DNA of 64,000 bases from Ramlibacter ginsenosidimutans (lineage in GTDB: Bacteria; Pseudomonadota; Gammaproteobacteria; Burkholderiales; Burkholderiaceae_C): contig NZ_JAEPWM010000011.1 of the NCBI RefSeq assembly GCF_016654015.1, forward strand, positions 120,955 through 184,954. The letters run 5' to 3'. The position numbers were made by a program, and so were the translations under genes. The notes below the pieces were generated by a model, which made no database searches, was not told the DNA's origin, and saw nothing but the letters and a program-made list of their open reading frames with translations. Position 1 is the first letter of the stretch. Each line of letters begins with the position of its first letter. Positions 43,468 to 52,026 of this stretch are shown one piece after another.

Positions 43468-44440
43468 CGCGGATGCACGCCTTGAAATGACCGGGGCCCA
43501 CGGGCCGCAGTTCGGGGACTTCGCGCGCGCACGCATCGACGGCGAAGGGACAGCGGGTGCGGAACACGCAACCGGAGGGCGGGGCTGCCGGACTCGGGAT
43601 CTCGCCGCGCAGCACCAGCGTGCGCTGGCGCCGCCCGCCCGGTGCGGCCTGCAGCAAGGCCGCCGTGTACGGGTGCGCGGGGCGGCGATAGAGCGACTCG
43701 GTGGGCGCCATTTCCATCGTGCGCCCTAGGTAGAGCACCATGACGCGGTCGGCCACCGACTCCACCACCGACAGGTCGTGGCTGATGAACAGCATGGCCA
43801 AGCCGAGGTCGCGCTGCAGGTCCTGCAGCAGGTTGACGATCTCCGCCTGCACGGAGACGTCCAGCGCCGAGACGGGCTCGTCGGCGACGATGAAGCGGGG
43901 CTCGGGCGCCAGCGCGCGCGCGATCGCGATGCGCTGCCGCTGGCCGCCGGAGAAGGCCTTAGGATAGCGATCCAGCATGTCGCGCGGCAAGCCCACCCTG
44001 GCGAGCAGCGCGGCGGAGCGCTCGCGCACCTCGCCACGCGCGCACACGCCGTGCAGCAGCAGCGACTCCGCCAGCGCGGCGCCCACCGTCATGCGCGGGT
44101 TCAGGCTCGCGAACGGATCCTGGAACACCATCTGCATCTTGCGGCGAAAGCGCCGCAGTTCCGCCGCGCGCAGCGCGTGGATGTCGGTGCCGTCGACCTC
44201 GGTGCGACCCGCGGTCGCTTCGAGCAGGCGCAGCACAAGGCGGCCCAGCGTCGACTTGCCCGAGCCCGACTCGCCGACCAAGCCCAGCACTTCGCCCGGC
44301 GCGAGTTCGAAGGATACGTCCTGCACCGCGCGCACGACGTGGCCGCCGCCCTCGAAGTGCTTGCGCATGCCGGTGGCACGCACGAGCGGTCGCGTGATGT
44401 CGGGCGTCACTGCCTCCACCGGCAGGGGACGTGCGCTCAT
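43451..44440 (-). CDS. oligopeptide-type ABC importer ATPase (OppF/DppF)
   Basis: 329 residues. ATPase motifs: Walker [17 protein letters not shown] loop [16 protein letters not shown], signature [16 protein letters not shown], Walker [15 protein letters not shown] and the switch His in [10 protein letters not shown]. The C-terminal oligopeptide domain with conserved Cys residues follows ([15 protein letters not shown], then [10 protein letters not shown]), which in relatives binds an iron-sulfur cluster. Its ATG overlaps the OppD stop (ATGA). It pairs with OppD to power the importer. Confidence 0.93.
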   Translation of the reverse strand: MSARPLPVEAVTPDITRPLVRATGMRKHFEGGGHVVRAVQDVSFELAPGEVLGLVGESGSGKSTLGRLVLRLLEATAGRTEVDGTDIHALRAAELRRFRRKMQMVFQDPFASLNPRMTVGAALAESLLLHGVCARGEVRERSAALLARVGLPRDMLDRYPKAFSGGQRQRIAIARALAPEPRFIVADEPVSALDVSVQAEIVNLLQDLQRDLGLAMLFISHDLSVVESVADRVMVLYLGRTMEMAPTESLYRRPAHPYTAALLQAAPGGRRQRTLVLRGEIPSPAAPPSGCVFRTRCPFAVDACAREVPELRPVGPGHFKACIRDDLPL

Positions 44441-45444
44441 TGCAGGATCTCCCGCCAGCGGACGCAACGGGCCGCGCGCCCGACGTCGACCGGATCGAGC
44501 GCGATCGGTGCCTCGCTACAGCGCTCCTGCGCATAGGGACACCGGCTCTGGAAGCGGCAGCCCACCGGCGGATGCAATGCGCTCGGCATGCTGCCGGGAA
44601 TGGGCTGCATGCGCGTGGCGCGGCCGCTGCCGCCGCGCGGAATGCAGGACAGCAGCGCGCGCGTGTAGGGATGCGCAGGCCGCTGCAGCACTTCGGCAAC
44701 CGGGCCTTCCTCGACGACCTGGCCCGCGTACATGACGGCCACGCGATCGGCGATGTCGCCGACCAGGTGCAGGTCGTGCGTGATGAAGATCATCGCCATG
44801 TCCCGGGCCCGCTGCAGATCGCGCAGCAACTGCACGATCTGCGCCTGCACGGTCACGTCGAGGGCTGTGGTCGGTTCGTCGGCGATCAGCAGCACGGGGT
44901 CGCAGGCCAGCGCGATGGCCATCATCACGCGTTGCCGCATGCCGCCGGACAGCTGGTGCGGATAGGCGTCGACCCGCTTGGCCGGATCGGCGATGCCCAT
45001 CTGCGCGAGCAGTTCGATGGCCGCCTGGCGCGCCGCGCCGCGCGACAACCCGCGATGGATGCGCAGCGACTCGCCGATCTGGTCGCCGATCGGGAACACC
45101 GGGTTCAGGCTGGACATCGGGTCCTGGAACACCATGGCGACGTCGCCGCCGCGCACGCGGTTCATGGCGCGTTCGGGCAGGGCGGTGAGGTCGATCGGCT
45201 CCGCGCCGGCGCGGGCCAGGCGCACGTGCCCGCCGGCGATGCGGGCGCCGCCGCGTTCGACGAGCCGCATGATGGTCATGCCGGTGACCGACTTGCCGGA
45301 ACCCGATTCGCCGACGATGGCGAGGGTCTCGCCCGCCGCCACCGTGAAGGTTACGCCGTCGACGGCCCGCACGACGCCGTCGTCCGTGGGGAAGAAGACC
45401 TGCAGGTCGCGGACGTCGAGCACCGGCGCGCTGCGGCCGGCCAT
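44437..45444 (-). CDS. oligopeptide-type ABC importer ATPase (OppD/DppD)
   Basis: 335 residues from [18 protein letters not shown]; the ATG lies one base after the enolase stop, with AGGTGAG as ribosome site, and is preferred to ATG 45459. ATPase motifs are [59 protein letters not shown] and [11 protein letters not shown]. The Cys-containing end ([15 protein letters not shown]) is standard. The gene order enolase-oppD-oppF-epimerase-ridA-binding protein-dppB-dppC-hydrolase suggests one transcript, with transporter genes interleaved with enzymes. Confidence 0.93.
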   Translation of the reverse strand: MAGRSAPVLDVRDLQVFFPTDDGVVRAVDGVTFTVAAGETLAIVGESGSGKSVTGMTIMRLVERGGARIAGGHVRLARAGAEPIDLTALPERAMNRVRGGDVAMVFQDPMSSLNPVFPIGDQIGESLRIHRGLSRGAARQAAIELLAQMGIADPAKRVDAYPHQLSGGMRQRVMMAIALACDPVLLIADEPTTALDVTVQAQIVQLLRDLQRARDMAMIFITHDLHLVGDIADRVAVMYAGQVVEEGPVAEVLQRPAHPYTRALLSCIPRGGSGRATRMQPIPGSMPSALHPPVGCRFQSRCPYAQERCSEAPIALDPVDVGRAARCVRWREILQ

Positions 45445-45445
45445 C

Positions 45446-46582
45446 TCACCTGAGGGCATATTTCTCGACCGCGCTCCAATCCAGCTCGATGCCGAGGCCG
45501 GGACCCGGGGGCACCGGCAACAGCCCGTCCTTTGCCACGAGGGGCTGTTTAAACAGTTGCTCCCGCAACGGATTTGCGCCGACGTCGTATTCGACCAGCG
45601 TCGGCCACGGCGCGTCCTGCGCCTGTGGGCTGGGCGAGCGCGATGCGACGTAGTGCGCCGCTGCCGCCAGGCCGATGCCGGAACCCCACACGTGGGGCGA
45701 CAGGCGCACGTGGTGCAGCTCGGCGAGATCTGCGATGCGTCGGCCCTGCCAGAAGCCGCCGCACAGCGACAGGTCGGGTTGCACGACATCCACCGCGCGG
45801 CGCTCCAGCAGCCGCTGGAAGTCGTGCACCGTGTAGAGGGCCTCGCCCGTGGCCACCGGCACGGGGCTGCAGCGTTGCAGCACTTCATAGCCGGCGATGT
45901 CCTGCGGCGCGAGCGGCTCCTCCACCCAGCCGATGCGATGCGGCGCCAGCGCGGCGAGCGTGTGCTTCGCGAGGTCGAGCGAGTAGTTGGAGTTGATGTC
46001 TACCATCAGGTCGATGTCTTCGCCCAGCACGTGCCGCGCCTCGCGCACGCGCGCCAAGTCGGAGGCGGGGCCCAGGCCGATCTTGATCTTGACCGCGCGG
46101 TGCTTACCGGCCGCAATCGCCTCCAGTTGCGGCGTGAAGTCGCGCGCGTTGTCCTCCGTGATGTAGCCACCCGAGGCATACACCGGGACGTGCTCGGAAC
46201 CGCGGCCGCCAATCAGGCGGCACACGGGCAGGCCGATCTCCTTGCCGAGAGCGTCTTTTGCGGCGATGTCGATACCACTGATGCAGGCCATCATCTGGTT
46301 CTGAACACCGAAGTGGTAATGGCGCGCGAGGATGCGGCTGAACACCAGCTCCACGTCGGCGAGGTCGCTGCCTTCCAGATAGCTCGCCAGCAGGGGCAAG
46401 TAGGCCTGATTCACTGCGGGCATGCCCCACGCTTCGCCGATGCCCGTCACGCCGGAGCGGGTCTCGACCACCACGATGGTCGTCTGGCGCGCCGTCGCCA
46501 GGGATTTGGCCATTCCATACGCCCTGCCTGGGGGCAGCGCCACGGACAGCGGAATGAACTTGATGCTGGATATCGCCGACAA
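45446..46582 (-). CDS. mandelate racemase/muconate lactonizing-type enolase-superfamily enzyme
   Basis: 378 residues. A TTG start is used, because GAGGAG lies five bases upstream of TTGTCGGCGATATCC; no ATG is near. The enolase-superfamily barrel shows the KxK base in VKIKIGLGP, metal ligands Asp in LMVDINSNYS, Glu in WVEEPLAP and Glu in VATGEALYT, then VDVVQPDLSLCGGFW and the His in LSPHVWGSGIGLAAA. A His/Asp dyad together with KxK places it in the MR subgroup, which abstracts an alpha proton of a carboxylate for racemisation or acid-sugar dehydration. First gene of the leftward operon. Confidence 0.9.
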   Translation of the reverse strand: MSAISSIKFIPLSVALPPGRAYGMAKSLATARQTTIVVVETRSGVTGIGEAWGMPAVNQAYLPLLASYLEGSDLADVELVFSRILARHYHFGVQNQMMACISGIDIAAKDALGKEIGLPVCRLIGGRGSEHVPVYASGGYITEDNARDFTPQLEAIAAGKHRAVKIKIGLGPASDLARVREARHVLGEDIDLMVDINSNYSLDLAKHTLAALAPHRIGWVEEPLAPQDIAGYEVLQRCSPVPVATGEALYTVHDFQRLLERRAVDVVQPDLSLCGGFWQGRRIADLAELHHVRLSPHVWGSGIGLAAAAHYVASRSPSPQAQDAPWPTLVEYDVGANPLREQLFKQPLVAKDGLLPVPPGPGLGIELDWSAVEKYALR

Positions 46583-46757
46583 GGCTGCTCCTCGTTACGC
46601 GCCGCACACCAAAGTGCACATGGCGACTGGGTGTCTTCATCAACTTGTGTGCATTCATGCTAAGCAGCGCGCCGCACGCGGGCAACGCAATTTCCGCATG
46701 CCTGCCATGCGCCGCTTCCGGTGCGCGCCGGCGCGGCGACTCCTAGACTCCGCGCCC
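46583..46757. promoter_or_regulatory. divergent promoter region of the catabolic genes
   Basis: 175 bases separate the enolase and ThDP genes. A dyad, TGCACA at 46615-46620 and TGTGCA at 46648-46653 with 27 bases between, could host a LysR-type dimer pair. Clear -10/-35 boxes were not identified. The LysR gene at 48429 is the obvious candidate regulator. Confidence 0.4.
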
Positions 46758-48425
46758 ATGGCCAACGGAACCACCCCCAAGACGCCCACCGCAGGGCGAG
46801 TGCTCGTCGACGCCCTTCGCCTGCATGGCGTGGACCGCGTCTTCTGCGTCCCCGGCGAGAGCTACCTCGAAGTGCTGGACGCGCTGTACGACGCACGCAG
46901 CGAGATCCAGCTGGTGGTGGCGAAGCACGAAGGCGGTGCGGCCAACATGGCCGACGCCGACGGCAAGCTCACCGGCCGCCCTGGCATCTGCATGGTCACG
47001 CGCGGACCGGGCGCGACGCATGCGAGCGCGGGCGTGCACACGGCGCAGCAGGACTCGACGCCCATGATCCTGTTCGTGGGGCAGATCGCCCGTAACCAAG
47101 TGGGCCGTGATGCCTTCCAGGAGGTCGACTACCACGCCATGTTCGGCAAGCTCGCCAAGTGGGTCGTCGAAGTCAACGATGCGTCGCGGATGGCGGAGAT
47201 CGTCGCGCGCGCCTTCCATGTCGCGGTCTCGGGCCGCCCCGGGCCGGTGGTGGTGTCGCTGCCGGAAGACGTGCTGACCGAAGCGTGCGCCGTGCCGGCC
47301 GTGCGCAACACGCCGCTGGCGCCCGCGGTCCCCGACGGCACGACGATGAACGCGATTGCCAGCATGCTCGCGGGTGCGCAGCGGCCGCTCGTGATCGTCG
47401 GCGGCAGCGGCTGGAGCGATGAAGCAGCCGCGGCGCTGGCGCAGTTCGCTGCCGCGTGGGACTTGCCAGTGGCCAGCAGCTTCCGCCGCCAGGACATCTT
47501 CGACAACTCACGCGCGCAGTACGTCGGTCACCTCAGTCTCGGGATGAATCCGGCGCTGAAGGAGATGGTCACGGCGGCCGACGTGATCCTCGCGGTGGGC
47601 ACGCGGCTCGCGGACATCACCACCGATAGCTACACGCTGCTGCAGGTTCCGCTGCCGCGGCAGCGGCTGATCCACCTGCATCCCGACGCCGCTGAGATCG
47701 GCCGCGTCTACCGGCCGGAGATCGGCGTCACGGCGAGCGTCGGCATTGCCGCGACGGCGTTCGCCGGATTGCGAGCGCCGCCAAGCAGGCCATGGAGCGC
47801 GTGGACGCGGTCCGGCCGGCAGGCGCACGAAGCGTTCGTGCGGCCGCCAGCCCGCTCCGCAGCCGCCACCGGCGTGGACTTCGGCGCCGCGATGCGGCAC
47901 GTGTCCGAGACCCTGCCGGCGGACGCGATCATCTCCAACGGTGCGGGCAACTACACCGTGTGGGTGCACCGCTTCCATCAATACCAGCGCCCGCGCACCG
48001 AGCTGGCACCGACCTCCGGTTCCATGGGCTATGGCCTGCCGGCCGCAGTCGCGGCTTCGTTGCGCCATCCGGACCGCGATGTCGTCTGCATTGCCGGCGA
48101 CGGCTGCTTTCTCATGTACCCGCAGGAACTCGCCACGGCGGCCGAGTACGGCGCGCGCTTCATCGTGCTGGTGGTGAACAACGGCATGTACGGCACCATC
48201 CGCATGCACCAGGAGAACCACTATCCCGGCCGCGTGAGCGGCACACGTCTGCAGGGGCCGGACTATGTCGCGCTGGCGCGGGCCTTCGGCGGCTGGGGCG
48301 AGCGGGTGGAATCCACGGGAGGTTTCGCCGCCGCCTTCGAGCGGGCGCGCGTTCAGCGCGGATTTGCCTTGCTGGAACTCGTCACCGATCCGCGGCAGAT
48401 CACGCCGGGCAAGCGCATCGACTGA
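46758..48425 (+). CDS. thiamine-diphosphate-dependent enzyme (acetolactate synthase/benzoylformate decarboxylase superfamily)
   Basis: 555 residues. The pyrimidine-binding domain holds the activating Glu in VVAKHEGGAANMAD; the central domain follows (RPLVIVGGSGWSDEAA); the pyrophosphate domain has the GDG-NN motif in CIAGDGCFLMYPQELA and VLVVNNGMYGTI. Such enzymes decarboxylate 2-oxo acids and may ligate the resulting aldehyde. Divergent transcription from an MR-type enolase gene parallels the mandelate pathway (racemase plus benzoylformate decarboxylase) and several acid-sugar pathways. The FAD-binding features of catabolic acetolactate synthases are not evident. The ATG in GCGCCCATGGCC gives the best N-terminus. 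Confidence 0.9.
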   Translation: MANGTTPKTPTAGRVLVDALRLHGVDRVFCVPGESYLEVLDALYDARSEIQLVVAKHEGGAANMADADGKLTGRPGICMVTRGPGATHASAGVHTAQQDSTPMILFVGQIARNQVGRDAFQEVDYHAMFGKLAKWVVEVNDASRMAEIVARAFHVAVSGRPGPVVVSLPEDVLTEACAVPAVRNTPLAPAVPDGTTMNAIASMLAGAQRPLVIVGGSGWSDEAAAALAQFAAAWDLPVASSFRRQDIFDNSRAQYVGHLSLGMNPALKEMVTAADVILAVGTRLADITTDSYTLLQVPLPRQRLIHLHPDAAEIGRVYRPEIGVTASVGIAATAFAGLRAPPSRPWSAWTRSGRQAHEAFVRPPARSAAATGVDFGAAMRHVSETLPADAIISNGAGNYTVWVHRFHQYQRPRTELAPTSGSMGYGLPAAVAASLRHPDRDVVCIAGDGCFLMYPQELATAAEYGARFIVLVVNNGMYGTIRMHQENHYPGRVSGTRLQGPDYVALARAFGGWGERVESTGGFAAAFERARVQRGFALLELVTDPRQITPGKRID

Positions 48426-48428
48426 GGC

Positions 48429-49361
48429 TCAGCCGGCCATGCGCTCGACACCCGGCCACTGGCCGGCGTCGACCAGGCCAGCGATCACGCTGCGCAGCAA
48501 CCGAGTGATCTCGGGGAGGCCTTTCACGGGCGGGCGGTTCTGGGCGGTTGCGAGCGCAACGGTCCGCAAGGCATCCTTGCCGTCGATGCGCACGGCCTGC
48601 AGAAGCCCGCGCGACACCTCGTCGTAGGCGGAGGCGAGCGGCAGCAGCGTGCAGCCAACGCCGGCCTGCACCAGGCGCCGCGTCATGAAAGTGGAGACGT
48701 CGCATTCCAGCTCGATGCGAGGCCGCTTGCCATGGCGGCGGCCCCAATTCTCGACGAGCGTCCGCAGCCCGTGCGAAGTGCTGGGCAGCAGCAGCGGCAG
48801 GTCCAGCACTTCGGCGGTACTCAAGGTGCGGCTCCGCGGCACCGACTCGGCCGGCAGGATGCAATGCAGCTGTTCCTGCAGCAGCAGGTCGTAGTCGACG
48901 ATCTGCGTCTGACTCGGCACGTAGAGGATCGCGACGTCGATCTTGCCCTCTTGTAGCCAGCCCACCATCTCGTGGCCGAAGCCTTCGGTCATACGAATAC
49001 GCGCGCGCGGAAAGCGCTCGCGGAGGGCGAGTGCCACCGAGCCGAAGCACACCTGAGCGATGGTTGGCTGAGCAGCGATGACGATCTGCGACGGCCCTTC
49101 GGCGGCGAGGTCGGCGGCAACGCGGCGGGAATGCCGCAGCGTCTCCACGACCTTGGTGGCCTCCTGCAGCAGCATGGCGCCGGAGTCGGTGAGGACCATG
49201 CCGCGGCCGCTGCGGTGGAACAGCTTGACGCCGACTTCTTCCTCCAGACGGCCGATGTGGCGTGTCAACGTTGACGGCTCCATGCCCATCTCGCCAGCCG
49301 CGCGCGCAATGCTGCCGCTGTACGCCACCGTATAGAAGTATTCGAAAGCACTCGCATCCAT
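48429..49361 (-). CDS. LysR-type transcriptional regulator
   Basis: 310 residues from MDASAFEYFYTVAYSGSIAR; the frame extends to 49433 but the DNA-binding domain starts here. The winged helix has RAAGEMGMEPSTLTRHIGRL and EEEVGVKLFHRSGRGMVLT. The ligand-binding half contains ARIRMTEGFGHEMVGWLQEG and VAILYVPSQTQIVDYDLL, typical of the Nac/CysB-like groups. It is convergent with the ThDP gene, three bases from its stop. Likely regulates the divergent promoter at 46583-46757 in response to a pathway intermediate. Confidence 0.88.
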   Translation of the reverse strand: MDASAFEYFYTVAYSGSIARAAGEMGMEPSTLTRHIGRLEEEVGVKLFHRSGRGMVLTDSGAMLLQEATKVVETLRHSRRVAADLAAEGPSQIVIAAQPTIAQVCFGSVALALRERFPRARIRMTEGFGHEMVGWLQEGKIDVAILYVPSQTQIVDYDLLLQEQLHCILPAESVPRSRTLSTAEVLDLPLLLPSTSHGLRTLVENWGRRHGKRPRIELECDVSTFMTRRLVQAGVGCTLLPLASAYDEVSRGLLQAVRIDGKDALRTVALATAQNRPPVKGLPEITRLLRSVIAGLVDAGQWPGVERMAG

Positions 49362-49677
49362 GGCTCCATGGTAACGGGCACATTCGCATGACCTCGCGAG
49401 CGGGTTTCCGCGCACCATACCGTCCGTGCACACCTACTGAGGCCCATGAAGCACGAGCGCTGCGCATGGACGCGTCACCGTGCCAATCATCCCAACCATG
49501 GGCGGAGAGATTTACGCTCTTCGGATCGAGGCGTTCATCCCAGACGCTCTACAAGCGGCGCAATGCCTGAATAGGGCAGTGTCTAGCGACCAAGTACGTG
49601 CGCTATTGTGCGGCGACAAGCCGGCGTTGCTGTGACGGGGCCAGCGATCGTCTGTGTCCATCGCAGCTCCCCCCCTC
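49362..49677. other. intergenic, nothing recognised
   Basis: About 315 bases upstream of the LysR gene. No frame with a ribosome site and family resemblance was found; a promoter for the LysR gene should lie within the first 100 bases. Confidence 0.4.
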
Positions 49678-50133
49678 TTAGTCTGGCTCGGGCTCTGGAA
49701 AGTGATCTCGCACTCGTTGACGACACAGTAGATCGAAGTCGGGGTAAAAGTTCTCCGCGGAGAAGAAATCCAAGGCGCTGGCACAGTCTCCCTCGAAGTT
49801 CATCTCCAGTACGTCAACCAGCGACCATGCACGCAGAAAGAACTCCGCGAACACGCCGAGGGTCATGGGTTGGTTGGTACGAGTCTCGGATGCCCTTTGC
49901 CGGGTCTTCCCGCCGTACTCGTCCACGACTCGGTAGTGGATGAGGCTTTCATGCGCTCGGGCGTACACGCAGGTGACATCAGAGGTGGTCGAGGCGATGC
50001 GGATGCGGCCAATTTCCACCTCCGCCTGCTCCGTGCGCGGGAGGTAGTTTCCACCCGTATACATGGGATGGAACGACTCGAGAGCATCACGACTCTTGGC
50101 CGACAGGCCTTCGGAGCGCAGAAGTTCGTTCAC
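49678..50133 (-). CDS. hypothetical protein, probably native
   Basis: 151 residues with a GTG start (MNELLRSEGLSAKSRDALES). Sequence features are polar and mixed: NYLPRTEQAEVEIGRIRIAS, TSDVTCVYARAHESLIHYRV, VVDEYGGKTRQ and FAEFFLRAWSLVDVLEMNFE. There is no signal peptide or membrane helix. The regular alternation and intact frame indicate a real folded protein, but I cannot name a family. It is slightly less GC-rich than the catabolic region, as is the DNA up to 52 kb. Confidence 0.65.
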   Translation of the reverse strand: MNELLRSEGLSAKSRDALESFHPMYTGGNYLPRTEQAEVEIGRIRIASTTSDVTCVYARAHESLIHYRVVDEYGGKTRQRASETRTNQPMTLGVFAEFFLRAWSLVDVLEMNFEGDCASALDFFSAENFYPDFDLLCRQRVRDHFPEPEPD

Positions 50134-51262
50134 TTCTGCATCGCGCCCCTCTTAGGCCAATAGTTGGGCTCTGCTTCACTCTTCATGATGATCTCGCGAT
50201 CATGGTGGAGTGCTTCTTAGATAGTGAAGTGATCATGCGGCGGAGGAGGGCGCCGGAATCGGCTCGCCACCGGTCGCAGTCTGGTGGGCTGCGACGCTCT
50301 ATCTACCGCAGACGGCTAATGCCGCAGCAATCACCGCAGCTGCAATGCGCTCGCGCATCTCTGGCTCGCTTTCGGCCGCGATCCTGACCGTCTGGAGGAG
50401 CCCGTCCCGCGCGCAGGGCAGGAGACTAACTAAGGCTCTGATCTCCGGATACGCGAGTGCTATGAGGTCCTGGGAATGCGGAAGCTGCACTGAAAGTCGG
50501 CCGACATGTCAATCCGAGTTTCGAGCACGGGCTCGAGGGCGGGAAGATGTTTTCTACGCGGTGCACGCCTGCCGCCCAACCAGATGCGTACCGACTAATT
50601 GCTCACTAGGACGGCGTGTGAGACGTCGCGTACGCACAGCTGAGCACGCTCCTTTGCTTCGCGAATTTTGATGTTTGGTTTCCATGACTGCTCCTACCGT
50701 CGCATGTTGAATTAGGGGCGTCGTCACCGGCCCATTCCGAACAGGAGGCGATCCTGACCGTACATCGAGCAGCGGCTCTCGCAGGCGAAAAAAACCGCCT
50801 ATCCGGCGGTTGCCGGTTTGGTTGCCAGCTAGGCCGCATCACTTGACCACCTTGCCCCGGACGGCAGGTTGGTGCGGGAGAACCCGACTCTTGATGTACG
50901 CCGACCTGTTAAAACAGCTCGAACGAGATGTCTAGCACAGCCTCAAGACGGCAGTTGCTGAGGGCAGGGTGGCTGACCGGTGGCCAGGATGCGGCCCTGC
51001 GCTCATCGCAAGCCCGTGCCGCCACGCGGGCTGCATCGAAATGCAAGGCGACGGCGTTCAGCTGCAGATTGAACCGCTCGACCCGCTGCTGGTGGAGCTC
51101 GAGCAAATCGAGTGACGAAACGCCTCGACGATCGTACCTAGGAGTCGCCGGACACTTACCGGCGTGTGCCACGCCAGTCACCAACTCGCGTGCGAGTGGC
51201 CGATGCACAGCCGTCGTTGCAGGACGCCCCTGCCTGAACGCGCCTTAGGCTAAGCGAGGGTG
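50134..51262. other. accessory-looking intergenic region with gene stumps
   Basis: About 1.1 kb, less GC-rich than the neighbours. A minus frame at 50299-50490 encodes 63 residues (DLIALAYPEIRALVSLL, PEMRERIAAAVIAAALAV) from a GTG and could be a small helical protein. A minus frame at 50909-51208 contains SSLDLLELHQQRVERFNLQL and VALHFDAARVAARA, resembling the last helices of TolC-type outer-membrane efflux proteins; no full gene exists. A terminator lies between them. No other structure was seen. Confidence 0.35.
50788..50811 (-). terminator. rho-independent terminator (leftward)
   Basis: On the minus strand AACCGCC, loop GGATA, GGCGGTT are followed directly by a run of T. The stem is perfect over seven pairs. 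It would end leftward transcripts from 51.2-51.7 kb, or from the vanished gene whose stump lies at 50909-51208. Confidence 0.8.
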
Positions 51263-51718
51263 TTACTCACCGGAGTCCGATCCCAATGTGATACCAGGCC
51301 CATTCACTTGGGCGAAGAACGCGCGGATCTCGTGCGCCGCAGTCGCACTCTGAACTCCCTCGGCGGCGTGGAGCCAGAGGCCGGAAAAGTTGCTGAGTTC
51401 CAGCACCCAGTGGGCCTGCAGCGCCCGTCTCACTCTACGTTCCAAGATTGGTAACCCGAGAAGCAGTCGTATCGCCTTTCCATCGTCCCAGCGAACAAGT
51501 CGAACTTGGCCGGCGTACACCCCGCGCCCCTGGGGGGTCATCGCTACTTGCACAACCTCCAATGACGCGGAGGATTCTGGAATACCCAGCCGACGCAGCT
51601 CAGTTTCGATGACCTTGAAGTATTCGACCGGCAGGCCGCCAGCATTGTGACCAAGTTGGTCGTAATCGGTCTCGTGTTCACTGCGGCGACGAAAGTGCGA
51701 CTTGAGCTTGCTGAACAT
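51263..51718 (-). CDS. hypothetical protein upstream of the efflux stump
   Basis: 151 residues from MFSKLKSHFRRRSEHETDYD; a longer frame to 51934 is open but lacks support. The middle is well formed: EYFKVIETELRRLGIPESSA, VEVVQVAMTPQGRGVYAGQ-like strands, DDGKAIRLLLGLPILERRVR and ELSNFSGLWLHAAEGVQ. No membrane segment or signal. The family is not one I can name, though intact length and codon use suggest a real cytoplasmic protein. GGAGG lies about 15 bases upstream of the ATG, further than usual. Confidence 0.55.
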   Translation of the reverse strand: MFSKLKSHFRRRSEHETDYDQLGHNAGGLPVEYFKVIETELRRLGIPESSASLEVVQVAMTPQGRGVYAGQVRLVRWDDGKAIRLLLGLPILERRVRRALQAHWVLELSNFSGLWLHAAEGVQSATAAHEIRAFFAQVNGPGITLGSDSGE

Positions 51719-52026
51719 CGTAAACGGCACTGGCCCTCCTGAAGGAGTTTGAATAGCTACGAGGCGGCCTAGCGTTGACGTAGGAGACCTTTTGTTGTCA
51801 GCAGCGCCAAGAACCCGACGATTACGGCAACCACAACTCCGCGAAACCGTGCGGGTGGCGTAGTCAACTCTTCGCCGGTTCTCTCCAACATGGTGATTCC
51901 CAATCATCTTCACCCTCGTAGTCACACGGAGCAAGCATGTTGCCTGCAGCGCGGTGAGCAGTGGGGCCGTGGTTCATCGCGATGTGTAGAAGGGCCGCAC
52001 TTAGCTTTGAGTCAGTACGGCGCAGG

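Noticed and set aside
43715..43735. CCTAGGTAGAG match to the dispersed repeat core
   Set aside because: It lies inside the well-conserved OppF coding sequence and the flanks do not match; chance similarity.
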